The notes under the pieces: model-generated | What the model was told of the DNA's origin: nothing | The model's input: only the letters and a program-made list of their open reading frames with translations | Databases searched by the model: none | Position numbers and translations under genes: made by a program | IMG/VR virus record: IMGVR_UViG_3300022602_000092 | Location: 1 to 63,947 of that record | Strand: one strand, 5' to 3' | Length of the DNA stretch: 63,947 bases | DNA from: a virus | In this document: positions 7,264-15,184 of the stretch, piece after piece | Layout: each line of letters starts with the position of its first letter | Position numbering within the stretch: the first letter of the stretch is position 1

Positions 7264-9051
7264 TTAAAAATTCAATCTAAACTCCGCTTGTGCAAAGTTA
7301 CTGTGTTGCCACTGCGAGTCAACCTTTTGCGCTTGACCAATTGCTTTAATTAAGATGCTACTGTTGGTAGTTGTCTTGTAACTTAGGCCAGCACTGGCAC
7401 GAACAAAGTCATTGCTATCCTTACTAATCTCTTCATTGATGGACCAATTCTTAGAGATAGGAGTATTGATTGCAACACCACCTTCACCCACATAAGCAAC
7501 ATTGCGGTTAGATGCAAAACTAGCGGCACCTAGTGCACTACCAGTCTCATTAACGGCACCTGTGTTGGTATAAGTTGCACGATCACCAACAAATACACGA
7601 ACTCCATAATAGTCTGGAGTATAAATTCTAACGCCAAACCATTCTTCAGTACCTTTGTATGTGCCCGAGTTGATTAGATTCAATTGATTTAGTGAGTGAG
7701 TTGCATTGTAATTGTTTACGCTTGCACCATAATCAAATTTAAATAACCAATTGTCTACTGACTTGACTGCATAAATGTCAATCATGTCTTTGGTAAAGTT
7801 ACCGCTGGCGCTGTTATCACTTAACGCCATATTACTGTCTGCATGATTGTATTGCCAACCCAATAGGAATGTAGATGATTCCAAACGTTCCATACCAACA
7901 CCCTGAATGTGTGCGGTAGTATGGTAACCATTTGTACCAGTTGCCATCATCATATCATTCAAATACATGTCAGTATCTGACCCGTTACGCATTGTGATTT
8001 TGCCATTGTTGATGGCAGTACGTGCTAGAGGATCACTGTTTAATGCATGATTGATATCATCGCTTTGTTGACGCATTTGTGCATACATATCAATTCTAGT
8101 AGAATACAATTGATCAGTGGTCGCACTTGAAACCAATTCAGTTTGTGTTACTGTTGTAGCCACTTGATTTGCGGTTGTAGTCGTAACTGTTGATGCACCT
8201 ACAGAAGTTGTAGTGGAATTATCACTGTATGTTGTGACTGTAGTAGGGGTTGATGTAACAGTTGTTGTAATTGGTGTTGTTGCCGTTACAGTAGTTGTCA
8301 CAGGAACCACAGTAGTTACTACTGTATTTTTATCAATATTAATTGTGGTTTTGGCCTGTTGTTTGCTATAAGCTACTACAGCACTAACCGCAGGAGCACC
8401 ATCGACTACGGTGGTTGCGGTAGTTGTTGCACCGTTTGCAACTGATGTAGTAGTTGCAGTAGTGGTAGTTGTCCCTGTTACTGTAGGAGCAGGAGGAGTG
8501 CTTGGTGCACTGGAGTTTGCCTGTGCCGCAGTTTGACCAGCAGCCAATGGCAGGGTAGTTGCCGGAACATAATTGGCCAGTTGTGTGTTTGTGGGATTTT
8601 GTATTACATTGGTAAATGATGCACTACCACCTAGACTGTAACCCTGTCCTGTGGTAAACAATGTACCCCACATACCAGCACCGTTATAAAATATAGCGCC
8701 ATTTGCCAGTGCCGAAAAACTACCAGTATTGTCAATGACACGCACTTGTGTACCGTTATTATACACTGCTAGTCCATATGTGCCGGGATTGGTTGTACTA
8801 TTAAAAAACTGCAAGTAATCACCAGCAGATACATAAGCAGCAACTTGTGCAGAAGTTAATCTAGCATTAGTGGGTTGACTTGCGTATAGATAGTTAAATC
8901 CGGATACATTTAATGTACTACCGGAAATATACCATTGTACGTCAAATACTTGGTTAAAACTGAATTCTTCAGTTGTAATTTGGGATTGTGCCGAAATCGC
9001 GGCGATCAACAACGAAAAGGCCACAATGGCCTTCGAAAACATTTTACGCAT
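7264..9051 (-). CDS. Secreted outer-membrane beta-barrel-like protein with Thr-rich linker
   Basis: 595 residues. There is a signal peptide (MRKMFSKAIVAFSLLIAAISA, shown here only to the predicted cut), an N-terminal globular part to about 165, a low-complexity Thr/Val/Ala-rich stretch (about 170-310), and a C-terminal half of alternating hydrophobic/polar strands ending in '...AEFRLNF'. A C-terminal Phe preceded by alternating hydrophobic residues is the signature recognised by the outer-membrane barrel assembly machinery. The layout resembles an autotransporter or OmpA-type adhesin. An AAGGAGC ribosome site precedes the start. A phage-made barrel could alter receptors and block superinfection, or it may be host-derived. 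No specific family is recognised. Confidence 0.65.
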   Translation of the reverse strand: MRKMFSKAIVAFSLLIAAISAQSQITTEEFSFNQVFDVQWYISGSTLNVSGFNYLYASQPTNARLTSAQVAAYVSAGDYLQFFNSTTNPGTYGLAVYNNGTQVRVIDNTGSFSALANGAIFYNGAGMWGTLFTTGQGYSLGGSASFTNVIQNPTNTQLANYVPATTLPLAAGQTAAQANSSAPSTPPAPTVTGTTTTTATTTSVANGATTTATTVVDGAPAVSAVVAYSKQQAKTTINIDKNTVVTTVVPVTTTVTATTPITTTVTSTPTTVTTYSDNSTTTSVGASTVTTTTANQVATTVTQTELVSSATTDQLYSTRIDMYAQMRQQSDDINHALNSDPLARTAINNGKITMRNGSDTDMYLNDMMMATGTNGYHTTAHIQGVGMERLESSTFLLGWQYNHADSNMALSDNSASGNFTKDMIDIYAVKSVDNWLFKFDYGASVNNYNATHSLNQLNLINSGTYKGTEEWFGVRIYTPDYYGVRVFVGDRATYTNTGAVNETGSALGAASFASNRNVAYVGEGGVAINTPISKNWSINEEISKDSNDFVRASAGLSYKTTTNSSILIKAIGQAQKVDSQWQHSNFAQAEFRLNF

Positions 9052-9094
9052 TTTAGCTCCTTATTTTTATTATTATTGTCTAATAATGCACTAG

Positions 9095-9102
9095 TATTTA
9101 CA
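9095..9102 (-). promoter_or_regulatory. Late-type promoter TGTAAATA
   Basis: Minus-strand TGTAAATACTAG, about 43 bases upstream of the barrel-like gene's ATG, leaving room for a leader with AAGGAGC. Confidence 0.4.
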
Positions 9103-9137
9103 CTGTGCGAATAAGGATTTAAGTGCTTATAATTATA

Positions 9138-9746
9138 TTATTCTACCAATACCCAAGGATCGTTAATTACTGGAGTACCATCTTTGCGTACCATAATGTT
9201 ACCGGAATGCAAGTCCCAAGCATATTTGCTTTTTTGACCTTTTCGATAAAGTTTATCCAAAGTCCATTTCAATAACTCCATGCGTTCTGGAGTTTTAACT
9301 GCTGCAAGAATAATCTTTTCTTCAGCTTTAGTAACCTTGCCTTTCCAACTTGGGAATTCAGTATGAGTACCCAATTCAGATACTGCCTTTTGTAACTTAA
9401 GATTAGTGAATAGTTGCTCGGTACGTATTTGCAAATACATATCGCCTTTGAATTTGAAACTTTCATATCCATAAAAGCGTGGTAGGAAAGGATTGTCCTG
9501 ATGCTTCATACAGAACTTGGCCCACTTAAAAAACATTTTTTGATCTCGAGTAAAATTCTTGCTACCTTCTTGTGTGCCAAATATCTTTAATACATAGCCA
9601 GTGCCGGGCTCCAAGTAAGCCTCTTGATCAACACCGGCGCCAAGAAATTGGTAACCTTTTTTCTTTAGGGTAATTTTTATCCGGTGATCTATGTCACTGT
9701 ACTCGTCCAGTACCTCTGATTCTGCAATAATTTCTGAAATTTTCAT
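9138..9746 (-). CDS. Kinase-fold (APH/ABC1-like) protein with capsid-targeting-like N-terminus
   Basis: 202 residues from the ATG at 9746; an upstream in-frame ATG at 9788 overlaps the promoter and previous gene and is less likely. The kinase-like features are 'YVLKIFG' (candidate ATP-binding Lys), 'DLHSGNIMV' (like the catalytic loop H-x-G-N/D-x-x-x-x-N of aminoglycoside and choline kinases) and 'VINDPWVL' (like the metal-binding D of that fold). The substrate could be a small molecule or a protein. The N-terminus 'MKISEIIAE' followed by S matches the T4 internal-protein signature with an I-x-E cleavage site, so the enzyme may be packaged and injected. Kinase fold moderately sure; packaging inferred. 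Confidence 0.65.
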   Translation of the reverse strand: MKISEIIAESEVLDEYSDIDHRIKITLKKKGYQFLGAGVDQEAYLEPGTGYVLKIFGTQEGSKNFTRDQKMFFKWAKFCMKHQDNPFLPRFYGYESFKFKGDMYLQIRTEQLFTNLKLQKAVSELGTHTEFPSWKGKVTKAEEKIILAAVKTPERMELLKWTLDKLYRKGQKSKYAWDLHSGNIMVRKDGTPVINDPWVLVE

Positions 9747-9750
9747 TATG

Positions 9751-9757
9751 TATTTAT
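9751..9757 (-). promoter_or_regulatory. Late-type promoter ATAAATA containing upstream stop codon
   Basis: Minus-strand ATAAATA-CATA-ATG. Its TAA (9756-9754) ends the 60-residue gene upstream, and the next start codon is 4 bases downstream. Confidence 0.55.
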
Positions 9758-9936
9758 TTGTCTTCAGGAATCCAACGAAACCAATCACATCGTTGTAGCA
9801 ACATCATCATGTCACTAGCCGGAACACCGGTTTGGTTTGCGGCAAACTCTACAAAGTAACTCCAGTCGACACCAACGTTGTCTCGCCCGTTGCACCACTG
9901 TTGGTACATATTGTGTAGCATACGTTCATTTATCAT
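9754..9936 (-). CDS. 60-residue hypothetical protein
   Basis: A small soluble protein rich in Trp, Met and Asp ('QQWCNGRDNVGVDW', 'MMMLLQRCDWFRW'). AAGGAG sits about 8 bases before the ATG, inside the end of the preceding 47-residue gene, so translation is coupled. Part of a three-gene run from the promoter at 10077. Function unknown. Confidence 0.6.
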   Translation of the reverse strand: MINERMLHNMYQQWCNGRDNVGVDWSYFVEFAANQTGVPASDMMMLLQRCDWFRWIPEDK

Positions 9937-10069
9937 CGGGTTTCTCCTTGAGTGGGCGGACTCGTTCTTTGACTTCTTTCATCTTGCGTTCTGTTGCAGG
10001 ACTAAGATTTTTTGCGGAAAGGTTCTGCGGGAAATTTTTGGGACGGGGCTTTTTGTTGAACCAACTCAT
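9926..10069 (-). CDS. 47-residue basic hypothetical protein
   Basis: A short gene. The product is strongly basic and proline-rich (starts 'MSWFNKKPRPKNF', ends 'RPLKEKPDDK') and may bind nucleic acid. Its stop overlaps the next gene by 11 bases. The ATG is 7 bases downstream of a TTAAATA element, with no Shine-Dalgarno. A divergent plus-strand gene with the same promoter type starts at 10134. Function unknown. Confidence 0.5.
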   Translation of the reverse strand: MSWFNKKPRPKNFPQNLSAKNLSPATERKMKEVKERVRPLKEKPDDK

Positions 10070-10076
10070 ATGCTAG

Positions 10077-10083
10077 TATTTAA
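10077..10083 (-). promoter_or_regulatory. Late-type promoter TTAAATA, 7 bases from start codon
   Basis: Minus-strand TTAAATA-CTAGCAT-ATG. A start this close implies a leaderless transcript. It is back-to-back with the plus-strand element at 10101. Confidence 0.5.
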
Positions 10084-10100
10084 TCCTTTTGTGAGAGAAT

Positions 10101-10107
10101 TTAAATA
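10101..10107 (+). promoter_or_regulatory. Late-type promoter TTAAATA
   Basis: TTAAATACT on the plus strand, followed by AAAGGA (10116-10121) and the ATG at 10134. Confidence 0.5.
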
Positions 10108-10133
10108 CTACTTAGAAAGGAACTCATATAATA

Positions 10134-10265
10134 ATGAAAACAACCGAGTTCATTGACTTGCTACACGAGATTGGCGCCGGTAAAGTATTGGCCTTTTTTA
10201 TTGGTATCGGAACACTGGCTGCGTCAATCGCTCTCGCCGTCGTCTACTTTCACGTGCGACGCTGA
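10134..10265 (+). CDS. 43-residue single-span membrane peptide
   Basis: A short gene with a ribosome site (AAAGGA) and its own late-type promoter. The product starts 'MKTTEFIDLLHEIGAGK', then has a hydrophobic segment (about 18-39) and ends 'HVRR', giving one membrane span with a short basic C-terminus. Its last 42 bases overlap, on the opposite strand, the 3' end of the gene at 10224-11078. The first residues resemble other 'MKxxEFI' starts here but there is no clear cleavage site. Function unknown. Confidence 0.55.
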   Translation: MKTTEFIDLLHEIGAGKVLAFFIGIGTLAASIALAVVYFHVRR

Positions 10266-11078
10266 TGCATCCGTTAGTTGTTTATATCTTGTGTCTGCTC
10301 TGGTATTTGCTTCTTCTAGCACTCTAGCGATCTCTTGCCGACGTAGTAATTCTAGTTTGGCCTGGGCATCGTGTTTGACCCATTCAGGATGACGTATTTG
10401 AGTTTCGTGTGCAATAACCGCAAACATACCTCCGCAGAAGAACAATAAAAACAAAAAGAATCCGCCTATGTAAGCATCAGCCTTGATTTGTGCCATAAAT
10501 CTGGCTTTGCGCTTGGCTGCGGCTGCATCGGCACGAACTTTTCTTTGTAAATGAACTTCCTGTTGTTTGCCCAGTTCCTCCATCATTTTGTTGACGTCGG
10601 TCCATAGCGCACCCAGTTCGGGAGGACTTTGATATACCACAGTTTCACGTAGATCCACTTGCATTTGTTCCAATTTCTTTTTCATTAGAACACGTTGTAG
10701 TGCACGTTTGCCTAGACTGGCATCTCCGGTGTATAACTCGTCTTTGCTGTGTTTTTCTTCCTCAGCGAGAATTGTTCGGCACTTGTGGTAGTTGTCAAAG
10801 AACTCGCCTAGTTTTTCGCCAATCTCTGCGTAGATATCGTCGGTTTCGCCACCCTTTTTGTTGAGTTCGACCACACGATTCTTTTCTTCTATGTACTGTT
10901 TACGTGCTTCCGGACTAGGGGGTTTGTCTTTGTGTGCTTTGTTGAATTGATCATCAAGGTCTTTTAGCACGGCCTTAACGTCCCCGGCCGCACCTTTGAT
11001 GTCTTTGTATAATTGACAGCCCTTTTTAATAGCGGTTACCGCGCCATTAGCAAGGGCAAATAATGTTAATGGATCCAT
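10224..11078 (-). CDS. Membrane-anchored coiled-coil protein, hypothetical
   Basis: 284 residues. The N-terminus is a mildly hydrophobic helix ('LTLFALANGAVTAIKKG'). A long charged helical region (about 30-200) rich in Lys/Glu/Ala follows, then one transmembrane segment (about 205-225, 'GGFFLFLLFFCGGMFAVI') and a charged helical tail. The architecture suggests an inner-membrane protein with large cytoplasmic helices, or a virion protein acting at the membrane. The start follows ATAAATA at 11092. The 3' end overlaps the convergent 43-residue gene. No family is recognised. Confidence 0.6.
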   Translation of the reverse strand: MDPLTLFALANGAVTAIKKGCQLYKDIKGAAGDVKAVLKDLDDQFNKAHKDKPPSPEARKQYIEEKNRVVELNKKGGETDDIYAEIGEKLGEFFDNYHKCRTILAEEEKHSKDELYTGDASLGKRALQRVLMKKKLEQMQVDLRETVVYQSPPELGALWTDVNKMMEELGKQQEVHLQRKVRADAAAAKRKARFMAQIKADAYIGGFFLFLLFFCGGMFAVIAHETQIRHPEWVKHDAQAKLELLRRQEIARVLEEANTRADTRYKQLTDASASHVKVDDGESD

Positions 11079-11091
11079 TTCCCAAAGCCCC

Positions 11092-11098
11092 TATTTAT
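11092..11098 (-). promoter_or_regulatory. Late-type promoter ATAAATA
   Basis: Minus-strand AATAATAAATAGGGGC, 13 bases upstream of the ATG at 11078. Confidence 0.5.
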
Positions 11099-11132
11099 TA
11101 TTTACGGGCCTGGGGTTAAAAATTATCTGTAC

Positions 11133-12041
11133 TTATTTGTTCAAAAACTGTTTTACTTTGATTCTGTAGTTATCATAGTAGTTATTGATTGCTTTGGTGT
11201 CATTGGTTGCATCTGGTAGTAGATATAAATTTTTAATACCTTCTGCAACCACTGGATCTCGTACCGCATCCCACAGTATTTTTTTAAGTCTTTCTGCACG
11301 TTCTGGACGCATTTGCGGTTGTAGATCTAAACTTAAAAAGCCAGTGAATTGACTAATACCCAATTGTCGATTGGCCGAGGGAATAAAAATATCATCCACT
11401 GTGATGTCATTTTTATAAGTGTTGCCAATGATGTGTATCTTACCGGTCTTGACCATTTGTATTAGATTTGAGTTGAGTGCAACAACTGCTAGGGGCAAGG
11501 TGCCATTTAACAAGTCTACTATAATCTCGTTTGTACCTTTGTAGGGCACTATGGTAATGGGTTTTAAGTTCTTTTCCTTGACCAAGGCCAATGCGTTATA
11601 GTTATAACTATGACTATAACCACCTATTAGGTCCGGTAGATTTGACAACATATCACGTGGAGTACGAATCTTGCTGTCTGCTCTAACGATCCACAAGCCC
11701 ACGCTGGTGCCAATGTATATTGCATGATCAAAATCTGCATCCGTATACTGTAGATTATCTTTTAACAAAGGATTGAAAATTGTTTGACTCCCAGATCCCA
11801 TGATGACATCTATGCTTTTATTGTTTTTAAAATGAGTGGCACCCACTGCTGTTTCAGCACCGGGCATGTTTTCAATTATAATATGATCCTGTGTATTGCG
11901 CTCAACACTGGCCTGCAACATACGTGCCACAGAATCTGTTTGATTGCCAGCGGGAAACGGTACTATCATTTTGTACTCTTCGGCATGGGCCAAAGATATC
12001 AATAAACCTATTCCAAATAGTAAGCGGGTGATATACTGCAT
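11133..12041 (-). CDS. TctC/Bug-type periplasmic solute receptor 1
   Basis: 302 residues. A signal peptide ends at SLAHA20. 'EYKMIVPFPAGNQTDSVARML' opens the mature protein, the classic start of tripartite tricarboxylate transporter receptors ('I-V-P-F-P-A-G/P-G...'), followed by 'IIENMPGAETAVGA'. The length and later blocks ('IVPYKGTNEIIVDLLNGTL', 'RLKKILWDAV') fit this family (PF03401), which binds citrate-like acids, amino acids or nicotinate derivatives in the periplasm. Bug proteins are greatly expanded in betaproteobacteria. It overlaps the 3' end of PP-loop gene 1 by 34 bases, so it is part of a phage operon and not stray host DNA. A phage-borne receptor without the TctA/TctB channel is odd. 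Confidence 0.85.
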   Translation of the reverse strand: MQYITRLLFGIGLLISLAHAEEYKMIVPFPAGNQTDSVARMLQASVERNTQDHIIIENMPGAETAVGATHFKNNKSIDVIMGSGSQTIFNPLLKDNLQYTDADFDHAIYIGTSVGLWIVRADSKIRTPRDMLSNLPDLIGGYSHSYNYNALALVKEKNLKPITIVPYKGTNEIIVDLLNGTLPLAVVALNSNLIQMVKTGKIHIIGNTYKNDITVDDIFIPSANRQLGISQFTGFLSLDLQPQMRPERAERLKKILWDAVRDPVVAEGIKNLYLLPDATNDTKAINNYYDNYRIKVKQFLNK

Positions 12042-13165
12042 TTTAATCCTTTTTCTATATCAGTGGGGTCGTTGAGCCAATAGGGATCCAGTTGTGCTAG
12101 ATGCCCTTTTAGCATTGTTAGTTGTGTTTGGTACCAACTGTCCTTGTTCCATACTATATCTCTATAACTTGATACAACACTTATGGGTTTACCAGCACTA
12201 AAGGTCTTGGCACTGAATTTGGGGTATATCAGTGTATTGATTAAATTACGATAACTTAATCCATCTTCAGTGTGTTTATTTGCAAAAATCTGCTCAATGT
12301 CCGGTAAGTCTATTAGTGTGTCACTGTAGTATTTGTCTTGTTTATAAATTTTGTGCTTTTCAAAAAAACGTTTTAGTATGTGTGCTTGTTTGCAGACTAT
12401 GTCCGCAGTCTCCGGAGCCCAATAAAACAATTCATCATACTCATAATCTCTGTTTACAATCTGCGTTCTACTGCTGAGACCTGCATCAATTACATCCAAA
12501 AACTTTATGCAATAGCGATTGTTTTCTTGATATAATCGAGGTTTATCACAACCCCAAACAAACACAACCTTTTTACCCTGTTCAATTAGTTTTTGATAGT
12601 CGGGAGTTGTTTCACGAATATAACTTTTACTCAAATGGCTTGTGCCCCAGTGTGCGCTGGCATAATAAGCACGATTGGTTCGATAATGATCGTTGCTTAA
12701 TATTTTACTGGCAACATCACTTAGGTCAATAACTCTATGCTTGAACTTTACGCCCTGTGCCGCCAATAGTTTTAATCTAGGGTAACTTACATTTACTTGT
12801 TCACTGTTAAAGAAGTTAGTGGGATCACTGTCCGCGGACAAATAGTTAAATGTAGCAACTTCATCTATGGCAACGTCATTGTCCACAAATGTGTCCAATA
12901 TGTTACTGCTGTCTGCGCCACCACTGTAAAACAACACCACGTAGTCATAGTCTGCACGTATTTGTCGTGCACGACGAGCATACAACTCCTCCAATGACTC
13001 AGTGGGTTCTATTTGCCAATTGTAAGCGTTAAAATACAACTCATTAAAATCCCAATGCGGATGTATGCCCGTGCGTTTGTGTAGTTCTATAGCCTCAACT
13101 TTGCTATAGGTTCTAAAATCACCCACACGGTAATAACCAAATTTGTCTTTGTTATTGCCCAGCAT
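12008..13165 (-). CDS. PP-loop ATPase family protein (paralog 1)
   Basis: 385 residues. The pyrophosphatase (PP) loop is S81-G-G-A-D-S86 after the strand 'YDYVVLFY'. The family activates a carbonyl or nucleobase by adenylation (asparagine synthetase, QueC, tRNA lysidine or thiolation enzymes). The N-terminal 80 residues form a shared module: 'GYYRVGDFRTYSKVEAI' and 'ESLEELYARRARQIR'. Further shared motifs are 'WGCDKP' and 'ELFYWAPETADIVCKQA'. Three relatives lie at 15185, 46924 and 63042. It starts within the stop of the oxygenase-like gene and overlaps TctC-1 downstream. The ATPase fold is sure; the substrate is unknown, and the set of motifs does not match any named PP-loop enzyme that I know. 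Confidence 0.75.
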   Translation of the reverse strand: MLGNNKDKFGYYRVGDFRTYSKVEAIELHKRTGIHPHWDFNELYFNAYNWQIEPTESLEELYARRARQIRADYDYVVLFYSGGADSSNILDTFVDNDVAIDEVATFNYLSADSDPTNFFNSEQVNVSYPRLKLLAAQGVKFKHRVIDLSDVASKILSNDHYRTNRAYYASAHWGTSHLSKSYIRETTPDYQKLIEQGKKVVFVWGCDKPRLYQENNRYCIKFLDVIDAGLSSRTQIVNRDYEYDELFYWAPETADIVCKQAHILKRFFEKHKIYKQDKYYSDTLIDLPDIEQIFANKHTEDGLSYRNLINTLIYPKFSAKTFSAGKPISVVSSYRDIVWNKDSWYQTQLTMLKGHLAQLDPYWLNDPTDIEKGLKCSISPAYYLE

Positions 13166-13767
13166 TATGCATCAAGGAAACTTGTGTCCCCAATTCCGGC
13201 AACTGTTTCCACAGCCAGTCTATTCAACAAACTAATATGCAGTGAAATTCTAGTTCTGTGCAAATTCTCAACACTATGCAAAACAGTGGTGTCTATTAGA
13301 GTCCACTTACCTCGGGGCAACCTTATTTTGTCAATGAATTCAAGTTGTGTTAAATCCTCGCCCTGTGTCTTGGGTGGACGATGTAGGGGCTTGCCCTTTT
13401 CCTGCCAGTAATATAACTCGGCGTTGTCCCCGCCCAACTCCACATCCCATAGCATAACATAGTTGCGTACACCATCTGTATGTGCTCCTGTGCTACGTGC
13501 GATGTCAGTGGGTTCAATACTCACATAGTTGACCCCGGCATCAACGATATGTTTGGTCACATTCTCTTTGACCCATTTCTCAAATTCAGGATATGCTTGT
13601 CTTGTGTTTACACCTGCGGGCAAGTTGTATCCATTCCAATTCTTTAGTGTGCGAGTATGAAAGTAACCGATCTCGCTCATGTTGGGGCGCTTGTTTCTGT
13701 CAATGCCGTCAATGATCCATTGCGGTGGTGTGGGCACGTTGTCTAGTGCTCGAAATAAAAATGTCAT
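13165..13767 (-). CDS. 2-oxoglutarate/Fe(II)-oxygenase-like protein
   Basis: 200 residues. A double-stranded beta-helix fold is suggested by the metal triad H96-T-D98 ('GAHTDGVRNY') and H164 ('TTVLHSVENLH'), followed by R173 in 'RTRISLHISL', the usual carboxylate-binding position for 2-oxoglutarate. 'GKWTLIDT' before H164 fits the strand leading into the distal His. Such enzymes hydroxylate small molecules, amino acids or proteins. The neighbours are a class IV aminotransferase upstream and a PP-loop ATPase downstream with overlapping codons, suggesting one pathway. No close named family is recognised. Confidence 0.65.
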   Translation of the reverse strand: MTFLFRALDNVPTPPQWIIDGIDRNKRPNMSEIGYFHTRTLKNWNGYNLPAGVNTRQAYPEFEKWVKENVTKHIVDAGVNYVSIEPTDIARSTGAHTDGVRNYVMLWDVELGGDNAELYYWQEKGKPLHRPPKTQGEDLTQLEFIDKIRLPRGKWTLIDTTVLHSVENLHRTRISLHISLLNRLAVETVAGIGDTSFLDA

Positions 13768-13773
13768 ATGAAT

Positions 13774-14616
13774 TTATCCCTTGGTATGTATTTTGTTTTT
13801 CATTAGCAAGTACAACAATCTCATTCGTACTTTGGATGCAGGCAGATATCGACCATTAAAATTGTACACTGGAGTTAGTGTACCAGCAGTGCTGGTGGTA
13901 AACATATCATCACAGTCTAATAACATTGGTTCATCAATGTCAGTAAATTCAAATGGGATACCATCAGTGTCACACAAATTTTTAATTAGTTGCATAGAGA
14001 CACCGGGTAAACAATTTGTTGCCGGAGCCAGAACTTTGCCATCTTTTATTATAGCAACATTAAATCCCGGACCCTCGGTCAAATAACCATCTTGACTTAA
14101 TAAGATTGCTGAATCAAATCCATGATCAATTGCTTCCCACTGCGCCATAGTTAAATCTTGCCAAGCAAAATTCTTATATTTTTGATTTACTATATCATCT
14201 GGAATTCTTCGTTGCTGGGCCAACCACAGTGCCATATTATTACTACCATTCCATCTGTACTCACGGGCATAGCACATCAAATTGGGCACACAACTTTCTA
14301 AATTTCTATCCCCCACCAAAGAGACTCCCCGGGTCACTGTTAGCCAAATTAAACTATGTGCCCACCCGGATCTAGCATGACATTCAGTTACGATATCTGT
14401 TAATTCCTTTGGTGTATATAATAAATCAAATCTTGAATACTCGCAACTGGCAACAAATCTATCTATATGATTTGAGATATTGCGGCCATTGTTGTTGATA
14501 AATGCCATTACATCATAAGTGGCATCGCTGTGAGTAAATCCAAGATCCAATACGCTTATTTTTAGATCTCGGACCTTACACCATCGTCCATTGTACCAGG
14601 CTACGTTATCTTGCAT
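13774..14616 (-). CDS. Class IV PLP aminotransferase (branched-chain / D-amino-acid / ADC-lyase type)
   Basis: 280 residues, the usual length. 'MAFINNNGRNISNHIDRF' resembles the N-terminal 'r..fr..ehl.RL' block. K148 in 'NQKYKNFAW' is the likely PLP lysine. 'DSAILLSQDGYLTEGPGFNVAII' matches the family's 'G-x-h-x-E-x-x-x-x-N-h-F' block with E181 (quoted here in two parts of one motif). 'STAGTLTPV' near 240 fits the phosphate-binding 'T-[SG]-x-x-G-h-x-P' loop. These enzymes move an amino group between an amino acid and a 2-oxo acid, or release pyruvate from aminodeoxychorismate. It overlaps the exonuclease gene by 11 bases. The exact substrate cannot be read from sequence. Confidence 0.85.
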   Translation of the reverse strand: MQDNVAWYNGRWCKVRDLKISVLDLGFTHSDATYDVMAFINNNGRNISNHIDRFVASCEYSRFDLLYTPKELTDIVTECHARSGWAHSLIWLTVTRGVSLVGDRNLESCVPNLMCYAREYRWNGSNNMALWLAQQRRIPDDIVNQKYKNFAWQDLTMAQWEAIDHGFDSAILLSQDGYLTEGPGFNVAIIKDGKVLAPATNCLPGVSMQLIKNLCDTDGIPFEFTDIDEPMLLDCDDMFTTSTAGTLTPVYNFNGRYLPASKVRMRLLYLLMKNKIHTKG

Positions 14617-15148
14617 TTTTTGGGTTAGGGATTTTCAATGCCCTGAAAGTTTCTTGAATTGCTTGTGCTTGACTCACACAATCTGCCAGTGCATTGTGCA
14701 AATCTTCTTTGTTCTTTTCTCTGGGATCGCCATGTACTTTCAACAATGTACGACTATCACGTATTTGCCAGTAGTACCAAGGCGCTGGACGTCCATACAT
14801 ACGATACATATTTTCCAAGCATCCAATATCAAATACTGATCCCTGTGCCCATATGTTTGTGACTCCTACCACAAACTTATTTAACTGTGTCAACATGTCT
14901 TCAACAGGAATCCTACCATCAGTGCCCAGGGCTTCTTCTCGTACATCTGGATGTTGTCGTCCCCACCACTCAACAGTGTCTTCCTCAACATAACGACCCT
15001 TTTCAATTTGTCCATCTACATCAGGTCTGATATACAGGGTGTCACCAAAACTGTCCGGTGTATAGGGGTCAAATTTGACTGCACCCAATGTCAGTATTAC
15101 TGCATCGGGTCTTGTACTCAGCGATTCTAAATCCAGCATTATATCCAT
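14606..15148 (-). CDS. DEDD-family 3'-5' exonuclease (Rv2179c/DexA-like)
   Basis: 180 residues. 'MLDLESL' supplies the D-x-E pair (D6, E8), 'GSVFDIGCLENMY' the second Asp, and 'HNALADCVSQA' the final H...D of the DEDDh type. 'TRPDAVILTLGAVKFDP' is typical of the Rv2179c-like/DexA group found in T4-like phages, which trims 3' ends of RNA or single-stranded DNA. It lies inside the metabolic operon between the aminotransferase and PP-loop paralog 2, which seems accidental. Confidence 0.85.
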   Translation of the reverse strand: MDIMLDLESLSTRPDAVILTLGAVKFDPYTPDSFGDTLYIRPDVDGQIEKGRYVEEDTVEWWGRQHPDVREEALGTDGRIPVEDMLTQLNKFVVGVTNIWAQGSVFDIGCLENMYRMYGRPAPWYYWQIRDSRTLLKVHGDPREKNKEDLHNALADCVSQAQAIQETFRALKIPNPKNAR

Positions 15149-15184
15149 AATAGTATTATAGTAGATTATTCAATTAATAGCAAA

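Noticed and set aside
10153-10392. Plus-strand open frame over the coiled-coil gene
   Set aside because: Out of frame with the real 43-residue gene at 10134, and its product looks like antisense noise.
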